A stretch of 51,239 nt of DNA from Lysinibacillus boronitolerans JCM 21713 = 10a = NBRC 103108. Its GTDB lineage: Bacteria; Bacillota; Bacilli; Bacillales_A; Planococcaceae. The notes under the pieces were generated by a model. It saw only the letters and a list, made by a program, of their open reading frames with translations, did not search any database and was not told the origin of the DNA. This document shows positions 33,888 to 41,578 of this stretch, piece after piece. The stretch spans positions 1-51,239 of the forward strand of contig NZ_JPVR01000053.1 of the NCBI RefSeq assembly GCF_000772935.1. Reading direction: 5' to 3'. Both the position numbers and the translations under genes were made by a program. Within the stretch, counting starts at the first letter, position 1, and every line of letters starts with the position of its first letter.

Positions 33888-35402
33888 ATGTTTGAAGATT
33901 TTCGCAACAAAACACAGCAGGAAGATGGGATGATATTCCCATCTAACATCTATCGAAAAATCGTTTTACAGCCAGCTTATGATGAGGCGAAGAAAAATTT
34001 TTTAACAATCATGCTACAAATCAATATTGCTCATTTGAAAATGTTAGAAGAACAAGGACTTGTAAAAAAAGATGAAGCAAAGCAAATTGGGATCGCTCTA
34101 AAAAAAATAGACTTAAATTATTATCGTTTAGAGGATTACAGTCCCCAATATGAGGATTTATTTTTCCGCATTGAAAATAAATTAATAGAGCTTGCTGGTG
34201 ATATTGCTGGAAATCTTCACATTGGCAGAAGCCGAAATGATATGGGTATCGCCATTTATCGAATGACATTAAGAAAAAAACTATTATTATTAATGCGAGA
34301 ATTACTTACATTACGCGATGATTTAATCGCTGCTGCAGAGGAACATATCGATACCATTATGATTGGTTACACACATACACAGCAGGCACAACCTACAACC
34401 TTCGCCCATTATTTAAAGGCTGTCATCGACCAACTAGAGCGTGATTTTGAACGCATGCAACATGTCTATAAAACAGTCAATCGTAGCAGTATGGGAGCCG
34501 CTGCCTTAACAACGACAGGCTTTAATATTAGTAGAGAGCGTATGCGTGAGCTACTAGCCTTTGATGATATTATCGAAAATGCATGGGATGCAGTTGCAGG
34601 CGCAGATTATATAGCTGAGGCTGCAAGTATTGTACAGCTTGCTGCACTCAATCTTGGCCGAACTTCTCAAGACTTTTTATTATGGGCTACTCAGGAGTTT
34701 AATGCGTTTACACTCGCAAGTCCATATGTGCAAATAAGCTCTATTATGCCTCAAAAGCGTAATCCTGTTTCTATAGAACATACACGCTCATTACTATCTG
34801 CGGTTGTAGGAGATGCAAGTACAGTATTACAGATGGTACATAATACACCGTTTGGAGATATCGTAGACACCGAGGATGATATGCAGCCTTATTTATGGCG
34901 TGCCATTGACCGCTTAATTGGCATTTATAAGTTGTTTGGTTCGCTTGTTGTCACAATGGATGTCAATAAGAAGAAGTTGAAAAATCGCGCTGAAAATAGC
35001 TTTGCAAATGTCACTGAGCTCGCTGATACATTAGTCCGTTCAGAGGGTATTTCATTCCGTCAAGCACATAGTATTGTTAGTAAATGTATTAAAGTTCTGC
35101 TTGCTCACGGAGAAGAATCATTAGCTAGTCTTACATGGGGACTTGCAAATACACAATCGAAATTGATCACGGGTAAGGAATTAACTATTTCGGAAGAGGA
35201 TTTCTATAAGACATTAAAACCAGAATCTTTTGTTGGTGTGCGAACATTACTAGGTGGTCCCGCTCCAGCCACTATGAAAGCTGCTCTTGAACGCTCCAAA
35301 CTGAATGCACATGATTTTTATGAGTGGATTCGCTTAAAAGAAAGTTCCATTATGGAAGCAGAAAAAGAACTAGCCGCCTTTCTAGAGGAATGGAATCAAT
35401 GA
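33888..35402 (+). CDS. Argininosuccinate lyase-like enzyme of the fumarase/aspartase superfamily
   Basis: 504 aa from ATG 33888 (AGGGGG 8 nt upstream; ATG 33882 is too close). Superfamily marks: SRN (115-117), the GYTHTQQAQP box (Thr162, His163), and the flexible catalytic loop SSIMPQKRNP with the presumed base Ser in 284/285. These enzymes cleave C-N bonds and release fumarate. True ArgH is about 460 aa and has GYTHLQ; the extra length, T-for-L change and transporter context argue against arginine synthesis. EDDS lyase, which degrades an aminopolycarboxylate chelator, is a close precedent of similar size. The substrate here is unproven. Confidence 0.8.
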   Translation: MFEDFRNKTQQEDGMIFPSNIYRKIVLQPAYDEAKKNFLTIMLQINIAHLKMLEEQGLVKKDEAKQIGIALKKIDLNYYRLEDYSPQYEDLFFRIENKLIELAGDIAGNLHIGRSRNDMGIAIYRMTLRKKLLLLMRELLTLRDDLIAAAEEHIDTIMIGYTHTQQAQPTTFAHYLKAVIDQLERDFERMQHVYKTVNRSSMGAAALTTTGFNISRERMRELLAFDDIIENAWDAVAGADYIAEAASIVQLAALNLGRTSQDFLLWATQEFNAFTLASPYVQISSIMPQKRNPVSIEHTRSLLSAVVGDASTVLQMVHNTPFGDIVDTEDDMQPYLWRAIDRLIGIYKLFGSLVVTMDVNKKKLKNRAENSFANVTELADTLVRSEGISFRQAHSIVSKCIKVLLAHGEESLASLTWGLANTQSKLITGKELTISEEDFYKTLKPESFVGVRTLLGGPAPATMKAALERSKLNAHDFYEWIRLKESSIMEAEKELAAFLEEWNQ

Positions 35403-36346
35403 AGCAATGGTTATTAATTATTGATGGTGGGGCGACAAAAACAGCATGTGCAGTCGTTCATGCTGAATCTGGTGACGTTGAATATTCTACATCCGCTAAA
35501 GGCTCTAATTATCAAGCCATTGGTGTTGAATCAGCTACAGCAATATTACAAGAGCTTTTAGCAAATGTTGAAACATTTTTGCAAAAGTATCCTAATTCTC
35601 AAATTGCTGTAGCTACCTTTGCATTAGCTGGAATTGATTCGCCGAAGGATCATACAGCAGTAGTGGCCATTGTTCAAAACGCTCTTCAGACCACACAGCT
35701 ACAAGTCGATACATTGATTATTGAAAATGATGCAGAGGCCACACTCCTAGGTGTGACTGCTGGACAGGCAGGTGCTCTGCTCATTGCTGGAACAGGAGCT
35801 ATTGCCTATGCCTATGATGGACAACAAATTGTACGTGCAGGGGGCTGGGGACATCGGGCTGGCGATGAGGGAAGTGGATATTGGTTAGGGCAGGAGGTAG
35901 TAAGAGCTATATTTAAAATGGAGGATGGTCGTGGTAAACCAACAATCTTAAAGGAAGCTGTCTATCAATCTTTAGGTATACAGGATGTTACAGAGCTCGC
36001 CGAATGGCTATTCCACCCTTCCTATACAAATGCACAACTGGCCAAGATGGGCTCCTTTGTGGCAAAGGCAGTCGAGCAAGAAGATGCTTGCGCCATCGAA
36101 ATATCTCAACAAGCTGCACATGAACTAGTCCTTCTAGCGAGCGCTGTATTGAAAAAAATTGACTATCAGAATGAACCATTTACTTTTTATTGTAATGGTG
36201 GTGCCATCAAGCATAATCCACTCATTTTAAAGATTTTTACAGAGCAAATTACCTTCATGTATCCTCAAGTGGACATTTCACTTTGTCAGCATCAACCTAT
36301 TACTTATCTAATTGAACGTACAAAAAGGGCATATGACTGTTTATAA
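35399..36346 (+). CDS. BadF/BadG/BcrA/BcrD-type ATPase, N-acetylglucosamine kinase-like
   Basis: 315 aa from ATG 35399, overlapping the lyase stop by 4 nt (ATGA). Actin-like ATPase fold: phosphate-1 loop IIDGGATKTACAV, FALAGIDSPKD, IENDAEATLLG, phosphate-2 loop LIAGTGAIAYAY, and GGWGHRAGDEGSGYWLG, the hallmark of GlcNAc and glucosamine kinases of this family. Probably phosphorylates a sugar or small molecule, presumably linked to the imported compound or a product of the lyase. No Cys cluster for a 2-hydroxyacyl-CoA dehydratase activator is present. Confidence 0.82.
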   Translation: MKQWLLIIDGGATKTACAVVHAESGDVEYSTSAKGSNYQAIGVESATAILQELLANVETFLQKYPNSQIAVATFALAGIDSPKDHTAVVAIVQNALQTTQLQVDTLIIENDAEATLLGVTAGQAGALLIAGTGAIAYAYDGQQIVRAGGWGHRAGDEGSGYWLGQEVVRAIFKMEDGRGKPTILKEAVYQSLGIQDVTELAEWLFHPSYTNAQLAKMGSFVAKAVEQEDACAIEISQQAAHELVLLASAVLKKIDYQNEPFTFYCNGGAIKHNPLILKIFTEQITFMYPQVDISLCQHQPITYLIERTKRAYDCL

Positions 36347-36365
36347 GTCATAGCCCTTTTCTTGT
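36322..36365. terminator. Terminator between the kinase and transglutaminase-like genes
   Basis: AAAAGGGC (36323-36330) pairs with GCCCTTTT (36353-36360), with inner ATGACT/AGTCAT pairing. A and T runs on both sides let it serve both convergent genes. Confidence 0.8.
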
Positions 36366-36366
36366 T

Positions 36367-37662
36367 TTAAAGTGCCATTCTCTTCAATTCATTTGTCGTA
36401 AAATAGAGATAGCCATCCTTTATAAATAAATCCTTCGTATCCTCCCTATTTAGTACCTCTTCGCCACTACCATCTGGACGAATCTTTGTTAAATACGCCC
36501 CTCGGGAATAATTACTAAAGTAGAGCCAGCCATCCGAATACACGATATATTGTGCACGGGAATTTGTGACACGCTTCGTCTTACCAGTTTTCATATCTAG
36601 TACATATAACTTATTGTCATCTGCAATATTACTATAAAACAATTGATCACCAACTTGTGCTGGGAAGTCAATATCATGATAATAACTATACATTGTGCTT
36701 GTTGCCTTAGGATAGTCTTCAGCAATCCACGTGTGATCCTTCGCCATTGTACGATCATCTACTAAAAAGTATTGGTAGCGTATTGCGCCCTTACGATCGG
36801 GTACCGGATCATTCCATGTCGTATCAAGATGATACCACTGTCCATCAAGTTTGACGAGATTCCACGCATGTCCCTCTTGACCTACATAGCCCACGATATA
36901 TTTTGTTTCAATACCCAATTTTTGAAGCATGGAGTGAGCAAGTAAAGCATAGCCCTGGCATACTCCTCCATGCTCGGCAAGAACAGTATAGGCGCTGTGT
37001 GGGCTAGAATTCGTTTGATCTGTATAGGAAGTATTGGCAACAATATAGTCATTGACAGCTCGTACCTTTTCTACATCCGTCATAGATTTTTTACTGATCT
37101 TAGCGATAATTTCTTGAACATTCATCTCTACATATGCAGCCTGCTCTGGCGTCATTAAATAGCTCTGTTCTCCATAAATAGTTGCTTTATTTCGCCCATA
37201 TTCATATCGAATTGAATGCTTACTTACATGGCCGTAAACATAGTCATCTCGTTTGATAGCATTGTTATAGGCCTCTTCTACAATTTGTTCAATTCGCTGT
37301 GTATTCCCTTTATATTGAATTTCAAACTTTGGTGAAAAGCTATTATAATACGCATACATCGCATCAGCCATTTCCTTGGCATTTGTCACGACTAACTTTG
37401 TTTCAGGTTTCTGAATGGGTGGAGCTGCAGGGGCTACCTCCGCTTCATGTATATCTTCAATAGGCAGGGCTGTTTCAATTGAGGCATTATCTGAAAGTCT
37501 TGCCGTAACATCTACGATTTTCTCCTTTGTTGAAAGTAGCATAGTTTCTATTTCATCATTATTTGTCCAATCGATCACCTGCTGAACAGCAGCCTTACCA
37601 GCCGTATAAATGGGATCAATAAAAATAATAATAATGGCAATTATAGCTAATTTCTTCCACAA
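36367..37662 (-). CDS. Membrane-anchored transglutaminase-like protein with DUF5050-like propeller
   Basis: 431 aa from TTG 37662 (GGAGGTG 6 nt upstream); an earlier TTG at 37677 lies before that site. N-terminal membrane anchor (IIAIIIIFIDPIY, about 6-20), then a linker rich in Ala/Pro/Glu. The transglutaminase-like core (about 150-310) has the Cys in HGGVCQGYALLAHSML, His in EGHAWNLVKLDGQWYHLDTTW and Asp in that same segment. The C-terminus (about 320-431) has propeller-like repeats (YVLDMKTGKTKRVTNS, WLYFSNYSRG). Probably acts outside the membrane as a peptidase or crosslinking enzyme on the envelope. Substrate unknown. Confidence 0.8.
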   Translation of the reverse strand: MWKKLAIIAIIIIFIDPIYTAGKAAVQQVIDWTNNDEIETMLLSTKEKIVDVTARLSDNASIETALPIEDIHEAEVAPAAPPIQKPETKLVVTNAKEMADAMYAYYNSFSPKFEIQYKGNTQRIEQIVEEAYNNAIKRDDYVYGHVSKHSIRYEYGRNKATIYGEQSYLMTPEQAAYVEMNVQEIIAKISKKSMTDVEKVRAVNDYIVANTSYTDQTNSSPHSAYTVLAEHGGVCQGYALLAHSMLQKLGIETKYIVGYVGQEGHAWNLVKLDGQWYHLDTTWNDPVPDRKGAIRYQYFLVDDRTMAKDHTWIAEDYPKATSTMYSYYHDIDFPAQVGDQLFYSNIADDNKLYVLDMKTGKTKRVTNSRAQYIVYSDGWLYFSNYSRGAYLTKIRPDGSGEEVLNREDTKDLFIKDGYLYFTTNELKRMAL

Positions 37663-37815
37663 ACTCCTCACCTCCAACCGTCTTCTTTACATTATATACA
37701 AAAAAAGCACAAAGAACTCATTTAAGGGTCCATTTGCGCTTGTTAATATTTGTTTGTTGATTTCCGAAAGTCTTTAATTACTCTACTTTGTATTTTTGTT
37801 ACGAATTCATAGCTT

Positions 37816-38076
37816 TTATCTACTTTTCACAACTAAATTAACTGCTTCCTGAATGGCTTCATTCATTTTTTCGCCATCCCCTTCAGCATTCTGAACACAT
37901 TCCAATAGGTTTGTACTAACAATAACCCCAACTGTACGGTCTACAGCAGAGCGTACTGCTGATAATTGTGTAATGACTGCCTTACAGTCTTTTTCCTCCT
38001 CCATCATTTTCAAAATGCCACGTAGCTGTCCTTCCATCCGTTTCACACGATTTTTTACTTGATCTGAATATTCCAT
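37816..38076 (-). CDS. cstR: CsoR/RcnR family repressor, CstR (persulfide-sensing) type
   Basis: 86 aa from ATG 38076 (AAGGAG 8 nt upstream; ATG 38082 is too close). DUF156 all-helical repressor. With this start the two cysteines are at 31 (EEKDCKAV) and 60 (NLLECV), the same numbering as in Staphylococcus aureus CstR, which is also 86 aa. The copper-binding His of CsoR is Asn56 here. CstR senses persulfides through these Cys and represses sulfide-oxidation genes. No sulfurtransferase or sulfide:quinone reductase lies beside it, so it is an orphan in this window. Confidence 0.82.
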   Translation of the reverse strand: MEYSDQVKNRVKRMEGQLRGILKMMEEEKDCKAVITQLSAVRSAVDRTVGVIVSTNLLECVQNAEGDGEKMNEAIQEAVNLVVKSR

Positions 38077-38160
38077 AACCATTGCTCCTTTTCTTATACT
38101 CGCTACGCTCTAATGAGTGATCGTTATTCTTTATCCTAGCTCGTTATTTTAAATTTAAAC

Positions 38161-38874
38161 CTAGCCATTACTATTCCTTGGCTTTAAATAATTCATGAGC
38201 ATTCTCGTAATAATGGTACCAGCGTTTGTTATTTCATCGTATTGGATTATTGAATTCTTCTTTATACGTAATTGTCCAATTTCTACCTCGAAAATTGGAC
38301 ACTTTCTTTTAAGTGCAGCAATTAACATATTTGTATCATAATCATAACGTTCACCTTTTACTTTTATTAGCCAAGGCAACTCATTAATCGAAATATAGCG
38401 CAAACCTGTTTGTGTATCCATTAATTTCTTGTGATACAGTAACTCAAAAAATAAGCTTGTTGCACGATTTCCCCAGTAAGAAAGAAATGTACTATCAGCT
38501 GAATGAAAGTTACGTACACCTAGCACAATCCCTTCAGAAAACACCTTTGTCATTGTTAAAACAAGCTTAACATCTTGTAAAGTATGTTGCCCATGTGCCC
38601 CAACTGTAAGGATACCATGACACCTGGCTTGTTGTTCTCTTATATATGCAAAGGCGGTCTTAAGTGCGCCACCCTTCCCTATATTGCAATCATGCTGCAG
38701 TACTTGGCAGCGTTCAATTTTATTTAAGTTTTCAAAAATATCCTTATATTTTTGATCACTCCCATCATTGACAATGATGATTTGTGTAATAGTCGTTGCT
38801 AATAATTGATGTACATAAGTAATGAGTGATTGTTGTGGATTATATGCTGGTATAATAGCTGCAATATTTTTCAT
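38161..38874 (-). CDS. Family 2 glycosyltransferase-like protein without the DXD motif
   Basis: 237 aa, soluble. GT-A fold as in dolichol-phosphate mannosyltransferases: AAIIPAYNPQQSL, IIIVNDGSD, the glycine-rich NIGKGGALKTAF. At the place of the metal-binding DADGQH it reads GAHGQH (residues 92-97), so both aspartates are missing while the flanking residues are kept. The later YWGNRATSLFFELLY and DTQTGLRYI segments are normal for the family. GGGGGA precedes the ATG. It may be inactive, metal-independent or a binding protein. No partner flippase or lipid carrier gene is adjacent. Confidence 0.75.
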   Translation of the reverse strand: MKNIAAIIPAYNPQQSLITYVHQLLATTITQIIIVNDGSDQKYKDIFENLNKIERCQVLQHDCNIGKGGALKTAFAYIREQQARCHGILTVGAHGQHTLQDVKLVLTMTKVFSEGIVLGVRNFHSADSTFLSYWGNRATSLFFELLYHKKLMDTQTGLRYISINELPWLIKVKGERYDYDTNMLIAALKRKCPIFEVEIGQLRIKKNSIIQYDEITNAGTIITRMLMNYLKPRNSNG

Positions 38875-38884
38875 TTCGATCCCC

Positions 38885-38935
38885 CAACTAAAGGCTGACA
38901 GGTCCTCCGTAGCTACGAATCTCCCTTATATCAAA
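38885..38935 (-). promoter_or_regulatory. GC-rich leader of the glycosyltransferase gene, unassigned
   Basis: About 50 nt before the ATG, far more GC-rich than its surroundings. On the minus strand it contains GGGAG, the palindrome CGTAGCTACG, GGAGGACC, CTGTCAGCC and then the ribosome binding site GGGGGA. It looks like structured RNA or an operator. I could not match it to a riboswitch class. Confidence 0.3.
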
Positions 38936-39112
38936 TAGTATCATGTAACAGCAACAATTCAACTGATGAATCCCATTAAAACATATCAATAATATCGATT
39001 TTTCTCCGATATATGAACAAAGAGATAAAGCGGCGCTTTGTAAAAAAGTTCAAATGGATTTAGGACGCAATGTATATTTGTGCCAATGCTTGCAATGACG
39101 CGGAGGTAATTA

Positions 39113-41053
39113 ATGAAAGAGGTGAGTACTATCGTCATGCATTACGAAAATCTTGAAGAACAATGTCAAAAATTAAGACAGCTGTCCTTCACAATATTAG
39201 CTAAAAATTTACAGGATGCTAGTTTGCTCGCCATTTCAACCCCAGCAGAATCCTTACAAAAGTCACTTCTTGTATTAGAGGAAATTTTATATGAGATTTA
39301 TCGATTAGAAATGCATACCGAACCTAAAATCAAAAATGTTCGAATGCTATTAAATAATCGAAGTTTTGTAGCGCAAATTCACCCACGTCGGATTTATTTA
39401 TTAATGAATTTAATTCATAAGATGACTAGCCATGCTAGTAATGACATTGTAGAAGCCAAAGCAGCTAAAATTGTTTTGGACTATCTGCACGATATTGTTG
39501 AATGGTTTATGAAGCGCTATGATCGTAGTTTCAGATCTGCTCGCCCTTCTTCTCATATCTCAGAGCTTCCTTCAATATTTGATAAAAACATACTTCAGCA
39601 TCATCCATCTCCAGAGGCTTACGAACATGCTGCCAAATGGTTTGAAGTAGCTGCCCAAAATGGGGATGCAAGTGCTCAATATAATTTAGGTGCTCTTTAC
39701 AATCATGGGCGGGGAGTAGAAAGAGACTATTGTCTTGCAAAAATGTGGTATGAACGAGCTGCCGCACAAAATGACGCAAATGCTCACTATAGCCTCGGCG
39801 TACTTTATCATCTAGGCCACGGTGTTTTACAGGATTATTTGGAAGCCGCACGTCATTACCAAATAGCAGCTGATTTAGAGAATGCAGACGCCCAATACAA
39901 TTTAGGTGTGCTCTATAATCAAGGCTTAGGTCTATCTCAAAATTTTAACGAAGCTGCCAAGTGGTACACGTTAGCAGCCAATCAAGGTAATACAAGTGCA
40001 CAAAACAATCTAGGTTTCCTTTATCATCATGGCTCAGGTGTAGAGCAAAGCTATGAAAAGGCCATCGCTTATTTTGAAATGGCCGCCTTAGCAGGGGATG
40101 CAAGTGCTCAATATAATCTCGGCTATATGCATCTTAAAGGGCGTGGCATTCCTCAAAACCTAGAAGAAGCGGCAAAATGGTTTCATATGGCTGCTTTACA
40201 GGACCATGTGAACGCAGAGTTTCAGCTGGCAATGCTCTACAACACTGGGCATGGAATGATGAAAGATCATCTAGAAGCTTTAAAATGGTTCAAGCTAGCA
40301 GCACATAAAGGACATTTAAATTCTCAGTACTGTCTTGGTCTACTGTATGAAAAAGAACAGGATCTTGTGTCAGCAGAGAAGTGGCTACTGCTGGCCGCTG
40401 ACAATGGTCATATCAGCGCTGGCTTCGAGCTAGGACGTCTTTATGTATATCACCTGCGAGAACCAGCCAAAGCAATGTCCTATTTTATGGTTGCGGCTGA
40501 AAAAGGCTATGCAGATGCACAGTATGAGCTTGGTCTATTACTGACGTCAGGCACAGGCATTCCTATAAATTATAGTGAGGCCGCTAAATGGTGGCGTGCG
40601 GCAACAGATCAGTCACATATTCAAGCTGAATATCAATTAGGCCTACTATATGAACAGGGATTAGGAGTTACCTTGAATCTTGAGGAGGCACGTAGATGTT
40701 ATCGCCTAGCAGCCATTCAAGGGCATGCAGGCGCGCAGTATCAACTTGGCAATTTATTTGATAAAGGTAAAGGTGTAGAACAGGATTACACAGAGGCAGC
40801 TAAATGGATTGAAAAGGCTGCGTCACAAGGACATATGAAGGCACAATACCAATTAGCCCAAATGCATATTCATGGACAGGGCGTACCAAAGGACTTTGCA
40901 AAGGCTGCCCAGCTTTATCGACTATCTGCTAATCAAGGGCATCAAAAAGCTCAATTCCAGCTTGGTATGCTCTACAAAAAAGGGCATGGTGTTGCACAAG
41001 ACTATCAAGAGGCAACAAGATGGCTGAAAAAATCACTTGAAGAAATTAAATAA
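39113..41053 (+). CDS. Sel1-like repeat (TPR-like) protein
   Basis: 646 aa, no signal peptide or membrane segment. GGAGG lies 6 nt before the ATG. The first about 165 residues are a helical domain of unknown type. From about residue 170 to the end there are 13 full Sel1 repeats of 32-39 residues and one half repeat (pattern AAKWF-x-AA-x-G-x4-AQY-x-LG-x-LY-x2-G-x-GV-x2-D). Repeats 7 and 8 are shortened. Such solenoids bind proteins and scaffold complexes. It has no conserved partner nearby; function unknown. Confidence 0.88.
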   Translation: MKEVSTIVMHYENLEEQCQKLRQLSFTILAKNLQDASLLAISTPAESLQKSLLVLEEILYEIYRLEMHTEPKIKNVRMLLNNRSFVAQIHPRRIYLLMNLIHKMTSHASNDIVEAKAAKIVLDYLHDIVEWFMKRYDRSFRSARPSSHISELPSIFDKNILQHHPSPEAYEHAAKWFEVAAQNGDASAQYNLGALYNHGRGVERDYCLAKMWYERAAAQNDANAHYSLGVLYHLGHGVLQDYLEAARHYQIAADLENADAQYNLGVLYNQGLGLSQNFNEAAKWYTLAANQGNTSAQNNLGFLYHHGSGVEQSYEKAIAYFEMAALAGDASAQYNLGYMHLKGRGIPQNLEEAAKWFHMAALQDHVNAEFQLAMLYNTGHGMMKDHLEALKWFKLAAHKGHLNSQYCLGLLYEKEQDLVSAEKWLLLAADNGHISAGFELGRLYVYHLREPAKAMSYFMVAAEKGYADAQYELGLLLTSGTGIPINYSEAAKWWRAATDQSHIQAEYQLGLLYEQGLGVTLNLEEARRCYRLAAIQGHAGAQYQLGNLFDKGKGVEQDYTEAAKWIEKAASQGHMKAQYQLAQMHIHGQGVPKDFAKAAQLYRLSANQGHQKAQFQLGMLYKKGHGVAQDYQEATRWLKKSLEEIK

Positions 41054-41060
41054 ATATATT

Positions 41061-41096
41061 AAAACCTACCGCATCCCATAAGATACGGTAGGTTTT
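41061..41096. terminator. Bidirectional terminator after the Sel1 gene
   Basis: AAAACCTACCG (41061-41071) pairs with CGGTAGGTTTT (41086-41096). Shared by the convergent oxidase-like gene. Confidence 0.85.
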
Positions 41097-41097
41097 A

Positions 41098-41505
41098 TTA
41101 ATGACTGAAATTATCCTTTTGTTGTTGAATCATGAATGTTACAACAATAAATAAAGCAAAGCTAATCAATAGCGTAGTTCCTCCTACAATAAAGAAGACT
41201 AATGTAAAAGTACTACCGAAATTAAATGGATTTATATTGTAAAACCACATGCCTAATGTTAAGCCCAGAACACCCACAATAGCTGTCCAACCATGAATGG
41301 TTACTAATTTTTGTGATTTCACTTTGAAGGCTCGATAAAAAATACCCCAGGCAAACATACTAAGCCAGCCAACAAGTAAAATATGTGCATGTATCGGTCT
41401 ATATTCATAACTACCTGATCCCGACATATGTGAGCCTAAATATGTGCCAATTAAGGCAAAAATTGCCGCTAATCGAATAAGGCGTATGCTCCACTTTTGT
41501 TCCAT
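41098..41505 (-). CDS. Small four-helix heme-copper-oxidase subunit I-like membrane protein
   Basis: 135 aa; AGGGGGAG lies 7 nt before the ATG. Four membrane helices (about 9-25, 40-58, 70-90, 100-128). Helix 2 carries RPIHAHILLVGWLSMFAWGIFYR, the His-x-His-type segment seen in small CcoN/NorB-like proteins; His39, His41, His71 and His26 are candidate heme ligands. It is far too short to be an oxidase by itself. It directly follows hssS, with an HssR-box-like repeat in between, so a heme-linked role is likely. Also compatible with a general CcoN-like family annotation. Confidence 0.7.
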   Translation of the reverse strand: MEQKWSIRLIRLAAIFALIGTYLGSHMSGSGSYEYRPIHAHILLVGWLSMFAWGIFYRAFKVKSQKLVTIHGWTAIVGVLGLTLGMWFYNINPFNFGSTFTLVFFIVGGTTLLISFALFIVVTFMIQQQKDNFSH

Positions 41506-41555
41506 ACGATAACTCCCCCTATGTTTGTTTCAACTAAGTAGCAGTTTATCGCGTG

Positions 41556-41575
41556 AACATGAACTTTACATGAAC
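41556..41575 (-). promoter_or_regulatory. Putative HssR box (direct repeat)
   Basis: On the minus strand GTTCATGTA, two bases (AA), GTTCATGTT. The published S. aureus HssR site is GTTCATATT-N2-GTTCATATT: same length, same spacing, 16 of 18 positions identical. A possible -10 (GATAAA) follows. It lies 3 bp past the hssS stop codon and 50 nt before the oxidase-like gene. Confidence 0.7.
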
Positions 41576-41578
41576 TCC

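Noticed and set aside
33888..35402. Plain argininosuccinate lyase (argH).
   Set aside because: Longer than ArgH, T in place of the usual L in the GYTHLQ box, no argG nearby, and it is inside an ABC importer cluster.
37816..38076. Copper-sensing CsoR.
   Set aside because: The His copper ligand is Asn, and the Cys positions and length match CstR.
38885..38935. SAM, cyclic-di-GMP, cyclic-di-AMP or Mn2+ riboswitch upstream of the glycosyltransferase.
   Set aside because: None of the conserved cores I know could be aligned; only an unassigned leader is reported.
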